Notes: generated by a model not told the origin, from the sequence alone. Positions 16,410-26,678 are shown, numbered from the stretch's first letter. The stretch: 29,776 bases of DNA from JAGLCW01 sp964422555 (GCA_964422555.1 CAYRBR010000011.1:1-29776), one strand, 5' to 3'. Translations and numbers: made by a program.

Positions 16410-19400
16410 GTGTCACAACAATCATTTACAATAAGGGATTTGAACAAAATTAAGCAGGACTTTAATGCCCCGGACTTGCTTGATATGCAGAGACATTCCT
16501 TTGACTGGCTAGTTGAAAACGGTATACAAGAATTACTGGATGAATTTGAAGATACCGATTCCAATTACGAAAGTGGAAAGGTTCTTGTTCGATTTTTGGG
16601 TTACGAGGTTACTAAACCCAAATACTCCCCGGCAGAGTGTAAAGTAAAAGGTAAAACCTATAACGGTGAGTTAACGTTATCTATACGATTAACGAATACT
16701 GAATTAGGTGAGGAAATTCACTTGCAAGATAAAAATAAGAGAATAGCAGTAGGTGATTTTCCATACATGACTCCAACAGGCTCTTTCATTATCAATGGAG
16801 TAGAACGAGTCGTTGTGGGCCAGCTTACACGATCTCCCGGTGTTTATTTCGAGCAGAATGTTTCTGTTAAAACCGGAGAGCCAGTATACAAAGCCACAAT
16901 TATTCCCGATAGAGGTTCTTGGATAGAATTTGAAACAACTGAAACCGGAATTATATATGTATATCTAGACAAACGAAGCAAAAAACTCCCTGCAACTGTT
17001 GTACTCCGTGCAATGGGCTTAACCGATGAAGAATTAAAAGAAGTTCTCAAAGATGATACTGTTGTTGATCTTCGAGTTAATTCAAAAGAATATTTTGATG
17101 CCGTTGGCAAAAAACTGTATGATGACATTTACGATTTGCAAACGGGAGAAGATTTATACAAAAAAGGAACCATTCTAACACTAGATATTCTTCAAGATAT
17201 AGCAAAAACAAATATTCCTAAAATTCACATTTATGATAGAGCATTGTCTCGATTCGCACAGGCTACTCTTGAAGAAGATAGTTCCACGGATGAAGAATCA
17301 GCCAAAAAATTAATCTTTATGAAATTGCGACCTGGAGAACGTTATACTAAAGAAAATGCCGACATTCAGTTTAAACAAGTTTTAACAGATCCCCGTCGAA
17401 ATGACTTAGGGGAAGTAGGTCGCTATAAAATTAACAAAAAACTAGATGTCGATACTGATAGTAGAACTATCACGAGAGAAGATCTTGTTAAGCTTGTACA
17501 GTATTTTGCCAAAATAGAGCATAATACAGGACAGACTGATAACCGTGATCATCTGGGAAATAAGCGTTTACGTCTTGTGGGTGAATTGCTTAAGAACAGT
17601 ATGCGAATTGGTCTTCATCGAGTGATGAAAAATACATATGAAAAAATATCTGTAACTCCCTGGGAAGAAATTCACAAACATACTTCCAGCATTATTAATC
17701 CTCGACCACTAGCAGCAGCTATAAAAGAATTCTTTAGCATGGGTCAATTATCCCAGTTTATGGACGAAACAAATCCAATTGCTTCCTTGACGCATAAAAG
17801 AAGGATTTCTGCTTTAGGTCCTGGAGGGCTTCATCGAGAAAGAGCAGGCGCTGAAGTACGAGACGTTCACCACTCTCATTATGGTCGTATCTGTCCTATT
17901 GAAACACCAGAAGGTGAAAACGTAGGATTGATAAACTCATTATCTGTCTATTCAAAGGTAGATGATCGTGGTTTCATTATTGCAACCTATCGAACGGTAG
18001 AAAATTGTAAGGTAAGTGACCAAACCATTACAATTACTGCAGATGATGAAGAAGATAAATACATTGCACAGTTTAACACACCTTTAGATAAGGACGGTAC
18101 TATTCTTACTGACTATGTCTTGTGTCGACATGGTGATATCTATGAGCAAGTACCAAAAGAAAAAGTAAATCTTTTTGACATTTCTCCATTACAAGTATTT
18201 TCTGCTTCTGCGGGTTTGATATCCTTCCTTGAACACGACGATGCTAACCGAGCATTAATGGGATGTAACATGCAGCACCAGGCAGTTCCTTTAATTAAAC
18301 CGGAAATTCCTTTTGCAGGAACAGGATTAGAAGAGAAAGTTGCTGTTGACTCAGGCGCAGTAGAACTAGCTCATACAGAAGGTATTGTTTCTTATGTAGA
18401 TTCAGAGAAGATTCAAATTTCTTCTTCTGGAAATGGTTCGGAGAAAATATCAATAGGTTCTTTCAATACCTCCCTACTTGACAAAGTATTAGCAGAGAAT
18501 ATACCTGGAATTGCCTCTATTGGAGAGACGATAAATGGTAATTTACTACACAAGATCTTTTACAGTGGTAAAAAAACCTTTGCATACACGGATACAGATG
18601 TGTTTGAAAATATCGACTTAGCCGAATTGGTTATTTATGAAAAAAATGAGGCTCTTCTGGGTCGAAGGATTGTAGAAGATGTACTTACTTCAAAGAATAA
18701 AATTTTATTCAATGCTGGGAAAGAAGTTTCAAAAGGAATAATGGATCGACTGATTGGTGCTAAGATATCTTCTGTTGTTGTAGAAGGATTAATGGGAGGA
18801 ACTGAAGAGTTACCCGTTTTCGAAGTGAAGTATGTACATAAAGACAATATTCCTATTGATCGAATTTTAGTTCATTCTGAACCATACTTCGAAGATATTG
18901 AGTACGGTCGACAAATTTCACCTACATTGTTTTCTTCCTTAAAAGAAAAAAACGTTCGAAAAATTGTTTTAGTGTCCACCGAGGATTTAAAACATGCAAC
19001 ACCTTTTGTTTTTAATCCAAAACTACACAGAACGAATGTGCTAGCAAACACCGTGTTTGTGGGTGGGAAGAGCATTGCCGAAAAAGATAATGTTGTTACC
19101 CGAGAAATGTTGATAGATTTTGTAAAGAAAGACATTGAAACCGTTGAAATTTATAAAACAACCAGTATTCCTTTAACTAAATTCCGGAGAACGAATCAGG
19201 ATACTGTTGTAAATAAGTATCCACTTGTTACCCAAGCGGATGTCCTTACTGAAAAGACACCCATTATTAATGGAGAAGCGTGTGACAGAGGAAGATTGGC
19301 ATTAGGTCAGAATTTACTTACTGCCTATGCTCCTTGGCGTGGGTCTAACTACCAGGATGCTATTGTACTTAGCCAACGGTTAGTTGAAGATGATACGCTT

Positions 19401-20678
19401 ACTTCAATTCATATTAAAGAGCATAAAGTACAGGTTCGGGACACGAAAGTCGGACCACAAGAAATTACTCGAGATATTCCAAATGTTCCTGAAGACCAGC
19501 TTCGCAATTTAGATGAAGACGGGATTATTCGTGTTGGAACAGAAGTGGGACCGAACGATATATTGGTAGGTAAAATTACACCTAAAGCGGAAAGTGAATT
19601 CACCCCAGAAATGAAACTCTGGCGTGCAATGTTTGATAAAAAAGGACAGGATGTAAAAGATTCTTCTCTTCGAGTTCCCCCTGGAGACAGAGGCACCGTT
19701 ATTGATGTTCAAGTTTTATCCAGAGAAGAAGAAGAAAATCTTCCCATTGGTGTAAACAAAATCGTCAAGGTGTATATTGGCGAAAAACGAAAAATTCAGA
19801 TTGGGGATAAACTTTCAGGACGACATGGTAACAAGGGAGTTATATCAAAAATTCTTCCTGTTGAAGACATGCCTTATCTTGAAGATGGAACCCCTGTGGA
19901 TATTGTATTAAATCCTCTTGGTGTCCCTTCACGAATGAATGTGGGACAGATTTTGGAATGTCTTTTAGGGATTATTGCAAATAGTTCAACGGCTTATTGT
20001 GTGAGTACTCCTTTTGCCGGAATTAATCCTGACGAATTGTTAGAAATGCTAGAAGACGACAACACAACCGACCATGGGAAACGAAAACTATTTGATGGCT
20101 ATACGGGAGAACAATTCGAACGACCCGTAACCGTTGGTTATTCCTATATTATGAAATTAAACCACATGGTTGAAGATAAGATCCATGCACGTTCCATTGG
20201 ACCATATGCCTTAATTACCCAACAACCATTGGGTGGTAAAGCACAGTTTGGTGGACAGCGATTTGGTGAAATGGAAGTCTGGGCATTGGAAGCATATGGA
20301 GCTGCCTATACTCTGAACGAAATGCTAACCATTAAGTCGGATGATACCGAAGGTAGAGTCCGAGCCTATGAATCCATCTGTAATCGAGATTTAATCCAAC
20401 CTAGCAGTAATCCTGAATCCTTTAACGTTATCATTAACGAATTGAAAGGATTGGGTATCAAAATGGAAGTAGTTGAAGATTCGGATATCGAAGAAGACCA
20501 ATTAGAATTAACTCTTTCGGATGAAGGAATATCTGAAGCAACTACCGAGGCTCTCGATGCTGACTTTGAAAAATTTATGAGCGAAGATTTGGGTTTTGAT
20601 AGCGATATGTCAAATGATAACGAGTCTGAGAATCAAGAAGATGCAGACGAAATTAATTCCAAGGAGGATCATGAATGA
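16410..20678 (+). CDS. rpoB: RNA polymerase beta subunit with large lineage insert
   Basis: This is the beta subunit of RNA polymerase, which builds the active-site cleft with beta'. At 1422 residues it is well above the roughly 1190 of Bacillus, mainly because of an insert at about 671-918. Flanking regions are standard: the rifampicin-pocket segment (446-480) keeps QFMDETN, THKRR and SALGPGG; RICPIETPEGENVG is at 493-506; GDKLSGRHGNKGVISK at 1132-1147; and KAQFGGQRFGEMEVWALEAYGA near the end. Residues commonly altered in rifampicin resistance (the Asp, His and Ser of that segment) are wild type. A long acidic tail follows (1355-1422). The GTG start has AGGAG six bases upstream. No rplJ or rplL lies upstream. 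The stop overlaps the next start (ATGA). Confidence 0.98.
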   Translation: MSQQSFTIRDLNKIKQDFNAPDLLDMQRHSFDWLVENGIQELLDEFEDTDSNYESGKVLVRFLGYEVTKPKYSPAECKVKGKTYNGELTLSIRLTNTELGEEIHLQDKNKRIAVGDFPYMTPTGSFIINGVERVVVGQLTRSPGVYFEQNVSVKTGEPVYKATIIPDRGSWIEFETTETGIIYVYLDKRSKKLPATVVLRAMGLTDEELKEVLKDDTVVDLRVNSKEYFDAVGKKLYDDIYDLQTGEDLYKKGTILTLDILQDIAKTNIPKIHIYDRALSRFAQATLEEDSSTDEESAKKLIFMKLRPGERYTKENADIQFKQVLTDPRRNDLGEVGRYKINKKLDVDTDSRTITREDLVKLVQYFAKIEHNTGQTDNRDHLGNKRLRLVGELLKNSMRIGLHRVMKNTYEKISVTPWEEIHKHTSSIINPRPLAAAIKEFFSMGQLSQFMDETNPIASLTHKRRISALGPGGLHRERAGAEVRDVHHSHYGRICPIETPEGENVGLINSLSVYSKVDDRGFIIATYRTVENCKVSDQTITITADDEEDKYIAQFNTPLDKDGTILTDYVLCRHGDIYEQVPKEKVNLFDISPLQVFSASAGLISFLEHDDANRALMGCNMQHQAVPLIKPEIPFAGTGLEEKVAVDSGAVELAHTEGIVSYVDSEKIQISSSGNGSEKISIGSFNTSLLDKVLAENIPGIASIGETINGNLLHKIFYSGKKTFAYTDTDVFENIDLAELVIYEKNEALLGRRIVEDVLTSKNKILFNAGKEVSKGIMDRLIGAKISSVVVEGLMGGTEELPVFEVKYVHKDNIPIDRILVHSEPYFEDIEYGRQISPTLFSSLKEKNVRKIVLVSTEDLKHATPFVFNPKLHRTNVLANTVFVGGKSIAEKDNVVTREMLIDFVKKDIETVEIYKTTSIPLTKFRRTNQDTVVNKYPLVTQADVLTEKTPIINGEACDRGRLALGQNLLTAYAPWRGSNYQDAIVLSQRLVEDDTLTSIHIKEHKVQVRDTKVGPQEITRDIPNVPEDQLRNLDEDGIIRVGTEVGPNDILVGKITPKAESEFTPEMKLWRAMFDKKGQDVKDSSLRVPPGDRGTVIDVQVLSREEEENLPIGVNKIVKVYIGEKRKIQIGDKLSGRHGNKGVISKILPVEDMPYLEDGTPVDIVLNPLGVPSRMNVGQILECLLGIIANSSTAYCVSTPFAGINPDELLEMLEDDNTTDHGKRKLFDGYTGEQFERPVTVGYSYIMKLNHMVEDKIHARSIGPYALITQQPLGGKAQFGGQRFGEMEVWALEAYGAAYTLNEMLTIKSDDTEGRVRAYESICNRDLIQPSSNPESFNVIINELKGLGIKMEVVEDSDIEEDQLELTLSDEGISEATTEALDADFEKFMSEDLGFDSDMSNDNESENQEDADEINSKEDHE
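18420..19163 (+). other. Insert within rpoB between conserved beta blocks
   Basis: Codons about 671-918 fall between VDSEKIQI and LTKFRRTNQDT. In Bacillus these blocks are separated by only about 20 residues. The insert has a segment GRRIVEDVLTSKNKILFNAG...GIMDRLIGAKISSVVV (751-791) resembling the beta-beta' module type of insert, and like a segment of this window's own rpoC (890-929). It is in frame with no sign of an intein or intron. Edges are by eye and may shift by about 10 residues. Confidence 0.7.
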
Positions 20679-22747
20679 AGCTGTATGAAGCAAAAGACAT
20701 CCGTAACGTAGTTTTAGCAGGGCATGGTGGAGTAGGTAAAACTACAATTGTTGAAGCGATTGCCTACAACAACAAGGTTACGGATCGATTTGGAAAAGTA
20801 CTTGATGGAAATACCGTTTCGGATTTTGAACCAGAAGAAACCAATCGCAAGATTTCTCTCAGTCTTTCCTTAATTCCAATTGAATATAATGGATTGAAAA
20901 TCAATTTACTCGATTCTCCCGGTTATTTTGATTTTGTCGGCGAAGTCAAATCTGCAATGAAGGTTGCAGATAGTGCTCTGCTGGTTGTTGATGTCGTGTC
21001 TGGTCATCAGGCAGGTACAGAAAAAACATTCCAGTATGCTCAAGAAAACAATCTTCCTATTGCTTTCATAGTGAATAAGCTTGATAGAGAAAATATTAAT
21101 GTGCAAGAATGTGTTTCCAATATCCAGGAAAAATATGGTGATAATGCTGTATCAGTTCAAATTCCTCATTTTGTAAACAAAGAGTTTAAAGGAATTGTTG
21201 ATATTATCCATAAAACCTATGTTACTCTTGATGGTAAAAAAGGAGATATTCCTGCTGATCTTACCGATGAAGTAAACTCCACTTATGATTCACTTCTTGA
21301 ATCTGTTATTGAAATTGATGATGCTATTGTAGAAAAGTATCTTGGTGGAGAAGAAGTATCACAAGATGAGTTTTTATCCTGCCTAAAAAAATCAATTATC
21401 GCTGGAACCTTCCATCCAATTTTATTTTCTGCTGCATTGCAAAATCAGGGAGCAAAACTAATTTTAGATTTTATTTGCACTTATATGCCAAGTCCGGCAG
21501 ATAAAGGGAATGTTGAAGTATCCAAAGAAGATGGTTCCACCGAAGAACTTTCATTTGACAAAAATGGTCCATTGGGTGCATTGGTTTTTAAAACTATGAC
21601 CGACCCATACGTTGGAAGAATTTCTTTAGTAAAAGTTTTTTCTGGAGATTTAACTAGTTCTTCTAAGCTGTACAATACCGCACAAGAGAAAACGGACAAA
21701 ATTGGACAAATTGCTACGTTTGTTGGGAAAAATGAAGTGAGTATTGATAGAATACCAGCTGGCGATATTGGCGCTATAACAAAACTGGGTTTGACAAAAA
21801 CAGGTGATACTTTAACCAATCCAGATCATCCATTTACAATTCCATGGATTCAACTTCCAATTCCAAATGCAAGAATGTCCATTAAAGCTGGAAAAAAATC
21901 AGATGAAGATAAACTTGGCTCTGTCCTTCCAAAGATTCAAGAAGACGATATCAGTATCATAATTGAACGTGATTCAGACACCTATGAAACTATTATACGC
22001 GGAATGGGAAACACTCATTTACAAGTAGCAATGGAAAAGGCAAAAAGAAAATTTGGTGTTACATTTCTGTTGGAAGAACCAAAAATTGCCTATAAAGAAA
22101 CCATTAGAAAATCTGTAAAAGTAGAAGGAAAACACAAAAAACAATCTGGTGGTCATGGTCAGTTTGGTCACTGTTATTTAGAAATTTCTCCTTCTCCCAG
22201 AGGAGAACAATTTGAATTTGAAAACAAGATTTTTGGTGGAGCGATTCCAAAAACATATGTTCCGGCTGTTGAAAAAGGTGTAAAAGAAGCCATGCAGCAC
22301 GGTCTTTTAGCAGGTTATCCTGTAGTAGATCTTAAGGTGACTGTGTATGATGGATCATATCACCCCGTAGATTCTTCCGAACAAGCTTTCAAAATGGCTG
22401 GATCAATTGCCTTAAAGAAAGCACTGGATCAAGGAGAATCTATTTTACTAGAGCCGATCATGTCCTTGTTGATTTACGTACCTGAAGAAGCAATGGGTTC
22501 TGTTATTGATGACATGAATTCTAAACGAGGACGAATAATGAGTATGAACGTTGCTGAAATGAAAGGTTGGCAAGTAATTGAAGCACAAGCCCCATTAAAT
22601 GAACTTGCTAATTACATTACAACCATCAATTCAATATCTGGAGCTCGTGGTTATTACACACAAGAATTTTCACATTATGAAGAAGCTCCACCAAAAGTTG
22701 TACAAAAAGTTGTTGAACAAGCCAAAAAAGAAGAAGAAGCTTCATAA
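20675..22747 (+). CDS. Elongation factor G-like GTPase (EF-G paralog) between rpoB and rpoC
   Basis: This 690-residue protein has the full five-domain EF-G layout. The GTPase motifs are intact: GHGGVGKT (16-23), DSPG (80-83) and NKLD (134-137). Switch I reads RKISLSLS (58-65) instead of the canonical RGITI, the mark of the EF-G-like (type II/FusA2) paralogs. The domain IV tip reads DGSYHPVDSSE, and the C-terminus adds a charged tail. Some members of this class act in translocation or ribosome recycling, others have unknown roles; which applies here is not visible. It overlaps the rpoB stop by four bases and has AAGGAGG (20661-20667) inside rpoB, so it is translated with rpoB. rpoC follows 41 bases later. 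The canonical fusA is separate at 27650. Confidence 0.95.
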   Translation: MKLYEAKDIRNVVLAGHGGVGKTTIVEAIAYNNKVTDRFGKVLDGNTVSDFEPEETNRKISLSLSLIPIEYNGLKINLLDSPGYFDFVGEVKSAMKVADSALLVVDVVSGHQAGTEKTFQYAQENNLPIAFIVNKLDRENINVQECVSNIQEKYGDNAVSVQIPHFVNKEFKGIVDIIHKTYVTLDGKKGDIPADLTDEVNSTYDSLLESVIEIDDAIVEKYLGGEEVSQDEFLSCLKKSIIAGTFHPILFSAALQNQGAKLILDFICTYMPSPADKGNVEVSKEDGSTEELSFDKNGPLGALVFKTMTDPYVGRISLVKVFSGDLTSSSKLYNTAQEKTDKIGQIATFVGKNEVSIDRIPAGDIGAITKLGLTKTGDTLTNPDHPFTIPWIQLPIPNARMSIKAGKKSDEDKLGSVLPKIQEDDISIIIERDSDTYETIIRGMGNTHLQVAMEKAKRKFGVTFLLEEPKIAYKETIRKSVKVEGKHKKQSGGHGQFGHCYLEISPSPRGEQFEFENKIFGGAIPKTYVPAVEKGVKEAMQHGLLAGYPVVDLKVTVYDGSYHPVDSSEQAFKMAGSIALKKALDQGESILLEPIMSLLIYVPEEAMGSVIDDMNSKRGRIMSMNVAEMKGWQVIEAQAPLNELANYITTINSISGARGYYTQEFSHYEEAPPKVVQKVVEQAKKEEEAS

Positions 22748-22788
22748 TATGATTCGAACACTACCTATATACGAAGGGGGTTCTCGTT

Positions 22789-25700
22789 TTGAACAATAAA
22801 CAAACCCAAAATAAAACACAAAAGAAACCAAGTGTAACTGATTACGAAGCCATATCAATTCATTTAGCGAGTGCTGATGAAATAAATGGTTGGAGTAGGG
22901 GTGAAGTAAAGAAATCAGAAACCATTAGTTATAGAAACTTCAAACCTGAACCAGATGGATTATTTTGTGAAAGAATTTTTGGACCCTACAAAGATTACGA
23001 ATGTCGATGTGGGAAATACAAAGGAAAACGATACGAAGGTGTTATATGTGACCGATGCGGGGTAGAAGTTACACGTTCATCCGTTCGAAGAGAGCGAATG
23101 GGACATATTTCTCTTGCTGCACCTGTTATTCATATTTGGTATTTAAAAACGGTTCCCTTCGTTGCTCTTCTGTTAAACATGACATCGAAAGCTCTTCAAG
23201 AAGTAATCTATTTCGTTAAGTATATTGTTATTGATCCAGGTGATACAGATTTCAAAAAATGTGATGTAATTCGAGATGAAGAATATCACAAAGCTCTTGA
23301 TGAAGGACATAAGTTTAAAGCAGGAAAAGGAGCTGAATCTGTTCGGGTATTGTTAGATGAGATTAATCTTGAAGCTTTACGTGATGAACTTCAGGGACAG
23401 ATGGACACTACTTCACAGCAGAAAAAAGCGAAGCTGGTGAAAAGATTAAATGCAGTACAAGCTTTTCTTTCTACTGAGAGAAAACCCAGCGACATGATTA
23501 TGTCTGTTATTCCCGTTATTCCTCCTGATTTACGTCCTTTACTTCAACTGGACGGAGGTCGATTTGCTACATCCGATTTAAATACTTTGTATCAAAGAGT
23601 AATCAACAGAAATAGCCGTTTGTCTAAATTGTTAGATGTAAGTGCACCAGACATTATGGTCCAAAACGAAAAACGTATGTTACAAGAAGCGGTCGATGCT
23701 TTGTTTGATAACAGTAAACGTTCTCGACCTGTTTTAGGAACGGGAAACCGTCCTTTACGTTCCCTTTCCGATATCTTAAAAGGGAAAGAAGGACGATTCA
23801 GACAGAATTTATTGGGGAAACGTGTCGATTTTTCTGGTCGATCTGTCATTGTTGTAAATCCTGAACTTCGATTAGACGAGTGTGGTCTTCCCAAAGAAAT
23901 GGTTTTAGAATTGTTTAAACCATTTGTTATGGAACGACTTACAAAAAAAGGATTAGCACAGAGTTTACGATCAGCTAAACTAAAAATCGAAAAATTTGAT
24001 CCGGTTGTTTGGGGTGTTTTAGATGAAGTAATTCAAGGACATCCTGTATTGCTGAACCGAGCACCTACCCTACACAGACTTGGTGTAGAAGGATTTAAGG
24101 TAACTATTTGTGAAGGAAAGGCAATTCAAATTCCACCACTAGTATGTCCTCCATTTAATGCTGACTTTGATGGTGACCAGATGGCTGTACACGTACCTTT
24201 ATCCACACCTGCCATTATTGAAACTGAAACCCTTATGATGTCGAGTCGAAACCTAATGTCCCCTGCTAGTGGATTACCAAACATGGCGCCTATCCATGAC
24301 GTTGTTCTTGGATCCTATTACTTAACACTGGATTTAGAAGATTTTAAATACAAAAAACACGATAAAGATTTTGTTTTCCATTCTCTTGATGAAGTTAAAA
24401 TTGCTCTAGATTACAAACAGGTAGAAGTGCACGATAGAATTAGAGTACTATTGGATGGTGAGTTAATTAAAACAACCGTAGGTCGAACTATTTTCAATAT
24501 TCATCTCCGAAAACTACTTGAAAAACTAAACCATGATCCTTCCGAACTTAAATTTATAAATGAGCCATTAACATCAAAGAAGTTAAAATTAATTATTACT
24601 AAATTCTATCATCAGTTTGGAGAAGAAATTACAGTAGAATTTTTAGAGAAGATCAAACAATTGGGTTTCTACTACTCCACTCTACCTGGTATTACAGTTG
24701 GAATTGACGATATGGTTGAGTCACCACAATTACATGAGAGAATCCATACTGCTGAACAAACTGAAATTAAGCTCAAAGAAGCCTATGCAAATGGGTTAAT
24801 TTCTGATTCAGAACGACATAAAAAGATTATCGACAACTGGAACGAATGTACATCGGATATTCGTGGAGACGCCTTTACGAATTTCTGGACCACAAATCCA
24901 ATTCATATGATGGCATCTTCTGGTGCTCGTGGTAATCCTTCTCAGGTATCTCAGATGGTTGGTATTCGTGGTTTAATGCAAGACCCAACAGGAAAAACAA
25001 TTGAATATCCCATTAAAAATAACCTTCGATCTGGATTAACTGTTCTTGAATATTTTATTTCTACTCATGGAGCTCGAAAAGGACAGGCTGATACTGCATT
25101 AAAAACCTCCGACTCCGGATACTTAACCCGTCGTTTGGTAGATGTAGCTCATTCGGTTATTATTCGTGAAATTGACTGTGAGCATACAACAAAAATTGAA
25201 AAAGTGGCTGCTGGAAAAACGATACAGAGAATAGCTCCACAGATTGTTGGTTTACATGCTGATCAAGATATTATTCATCCTGAAACTCAAGAAGTTCTCC
25301 TGAAGAAGGGAGACTATATCGATTACGAAACAGCGCAGATGATTGAATCAGCTGGAATTGACGAAGTTCGCATTACACAAAGAGTAGAGGGAATTAAAGT
25401 TGAATCAATTATTAGTGATGATAATGTGATTGAACCCCTTGAACAGAGGATAATTGGAAGATATCTTGCAGAAGATGTGAAAAAAGGTAGCAAAATTATT
25501 GCACATAGAAACCAGTTAGTTACTGAAGAAATTGCAAAAATTATTGATGAAAAGAAAATCACATCTGTTGTACTTCGATCTCCTTTAACTTGTTTGTCAA
25601 GAAATGGAGTCTGTGCGCGATGTTATGGTCTTGATCTTTCAACTGGGAAAGATGTTCTTGTCGGAGAGGCTGTGGGAACTATTGCAGCACAATCTATTGG

Positions 25701-26646
25701 AGAACCTGGAACCCAGTTAACACTTCGAACATTCCACCAAGGCGGAGCTGCGGGTGATGATATTACGCAGGGTTTACCTCGAGTTGAAGAAATATTTGAA
25801 GCAAGAAAACCACGTGGTGAGGCGATCATTACAGAGGAATCTGGAACTGTTCACATTAAACATGAACAAAGACATTTATCCATAATTATTGATAATGTAG
25901 CAGCCAATACAAAAAAAGCCTATGATGTCCGCTATGAAAGTGGTTTACTGGTGAAGGAAGGAGATACTGTCGAAATTGGCGATCAGTTAACCAGAGGATC
26001 GTTAAATCCTCATATCTTGTTGAAAACAAGAGGAAGAATGGCAACTGAACAGTATCTCATTCAAGAAATTCAAAAAGTATATAAGAGCCAGGGTGTTGAT
26101 ATTAATGATAAACACGTCGAGATCATTGTAAAACAACTAATGCGACGAGTGATTGTGAAAGATCCTGGTGATAGTGACTATTTACCTGGTGATCGAATTG
26201 ATATCAACCAGGTAGAAGAAACCAATCGATGGTTGAAAACACAGGGCAAACGTGAAATGACTTCTGAATTTCAATTGTTACGTTTAACAAAAGCAGCTTC
26301 AATCTGTGAAAGTTTCTTGTCGGCAGCATCCTTCCAGGAAACACCAAAAATTCTGGCTGATGCAGCCATTCGAGAAAAACGTGATTATCTTGAAGGAATG
26401 AAAGAAGCTGTTATCGTTGGACATCCAATTCCAGCTGGAACAGGCTTGCGTTTTTATAGAAGAAAATTAAATATTCACAATGAAGATCTTTTTGTTCCAA
26501 GAAAAGATGATTCCCCAGTTGATACCGAAGTGGATGAAGAACTAGTTGAACTCGAAAACTCAAAAGAACAAGATGAAGTCTTTGATAGCCTAGTAGATTT
26601 AGAAGAAGATATGGAGTTAATTGTAGAACCAACAACTGAAGAATAA
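22789..26646 (+). CDS. rpoC: RNA polymerase beta' subunit
   Basis: The 1285-residue beta' subunit carries the catalytic magnesium site NADFDGDQM (457-465). The N-terminal zinc site uses C72, C74, C87 and C90, and the second uses C797, C935, C942 and C945. The trigger-loop region MVGIRGLMQDPTG is at about 723-735, with the following helix GLTVLEYFISTHGARKG at 749-765. The length is close to other compact bacterial forms without the large trigger-loop insert of E. coli. A strongly acidic tail of about 45 residues ends the protein. Translation starts at TTG with GAAGGGGG eight bases upstream. It is normally immediately after rpoB, but here the EF-G-like gene intervenes; cotranscription with both is likely. 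Confidence 0.98.
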   Translation: MNNKQTQNKTQKKPSVTDYEAISIHLASADEINGWSRGEVKKSETISYRNFKPEPDGLFCERIFGPYKDYECRCGKYKGKRYEGVICDRCGVEVTRSSVRRERMGHISLAAPVIHIWYLKTVPFVALLLNMTSKALQEVIYFVKYIVIDPGDTDFKKCDVIRDEEYHKALDEGHKFKAGKGAESVRVLLDEINLEALRDELQGQMDTTSQQKKAKLVKRLNAVQAFLSTERKPSDMIMSVIPVIPPDLRPLLQLDGGRFATSDLNTLYQRVINRNSRLSKLLDVSAPDIMVQNEKRMLQEAVDALFDNSKRSRPVLGTGNRPLRSLSDILKGKEGRFRQNLLGKRVDFSGRSVIVVNPELRLDECGLPKEMVLELFKPFVMERLTKKGLAQSLRSAKLKIEKFDPVVWGVLDEVIQGHPVLLNRAPTLHRLGVEGFKVTICEGKAIQIPPLVCPPFNADFDGDQMAVHVPLSTPAIIETETLMMSSRNLMSPASGLPNMAPIHDVVLGSYYLTLDLEDFKYKKHDKDFVFHSLDEVKIALDYKQVEVHDRIRVLLDGELIKTTVGRTIFNIHLRKLLEKLNHDPSELKFINEPLTSKKLKLIITKFYHQFGEEITVEFLEKIKQLGFYYSTLPGITVGIDDMVESPQLHERIHTAEQTEIKLKEAYANGLISDSERHKKIIDNWNECTSDIRGDAFTNFWTTNPIHMMASSGARGNPSQVSQMVGIRGLMQDPTGKTIEYPIKNNLRSGLTVLEYFISTHGARKGQADTALKTSDSGYLTRRLVDVAHSVIIREIDCEHTTKIEKVAAGKTIQRIAPQIVGLHADQDIIHPETQEVLLKKGDYIDYETAQMIESAGIDEVRITQRVEGIKVESIISDDNVIEPLEQRIIGRYLAEDVKKGSKIIAHRNQLVTEEIAKIIDEKKITSVVLRSPLTCLSRNGVCARCYGLDLSTGKDVLVGEAVGTIAAQSIGEPGTQLTLRTFHQGGAAGDDITQGLPRVEEIFEARKPRGEAIITEESGTVHIKHEQRHLSIIIDNVAANTKKAYDVRYESGLLVKEGDTVEIGDQLTRGSLNPHILLKTRGRMATEQYLIQEIQKVYKSQGVDINDKHVEIIVKQLMRRVIVKDPGDSDYLPGDRIDINQVEETNRWLKTQGKREMTSEFQLLRLTKAASICESFLSAASFQETPKILADAAIREKRDYLEGMKEAVIVGHPIPAGTGLRFYRRKLNIHNEDLFVPRKDDSPVDTEVDEELVELENSKEQDEVFDSLVDLEEDMELIVEPTTEE

Positions 26647-26678
26647 ATTGACCAACTGAAAAATTAAGAATTACCCTG

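Noticed and set aside
18420..19163. Possible intein or mobile intron in rpoB
   Set aside because: The extra segment has no Cys/Ser start or His-Asn end typical of inteins and no homing-endonuclease motifs. It looks like an ordinary lineage insert.
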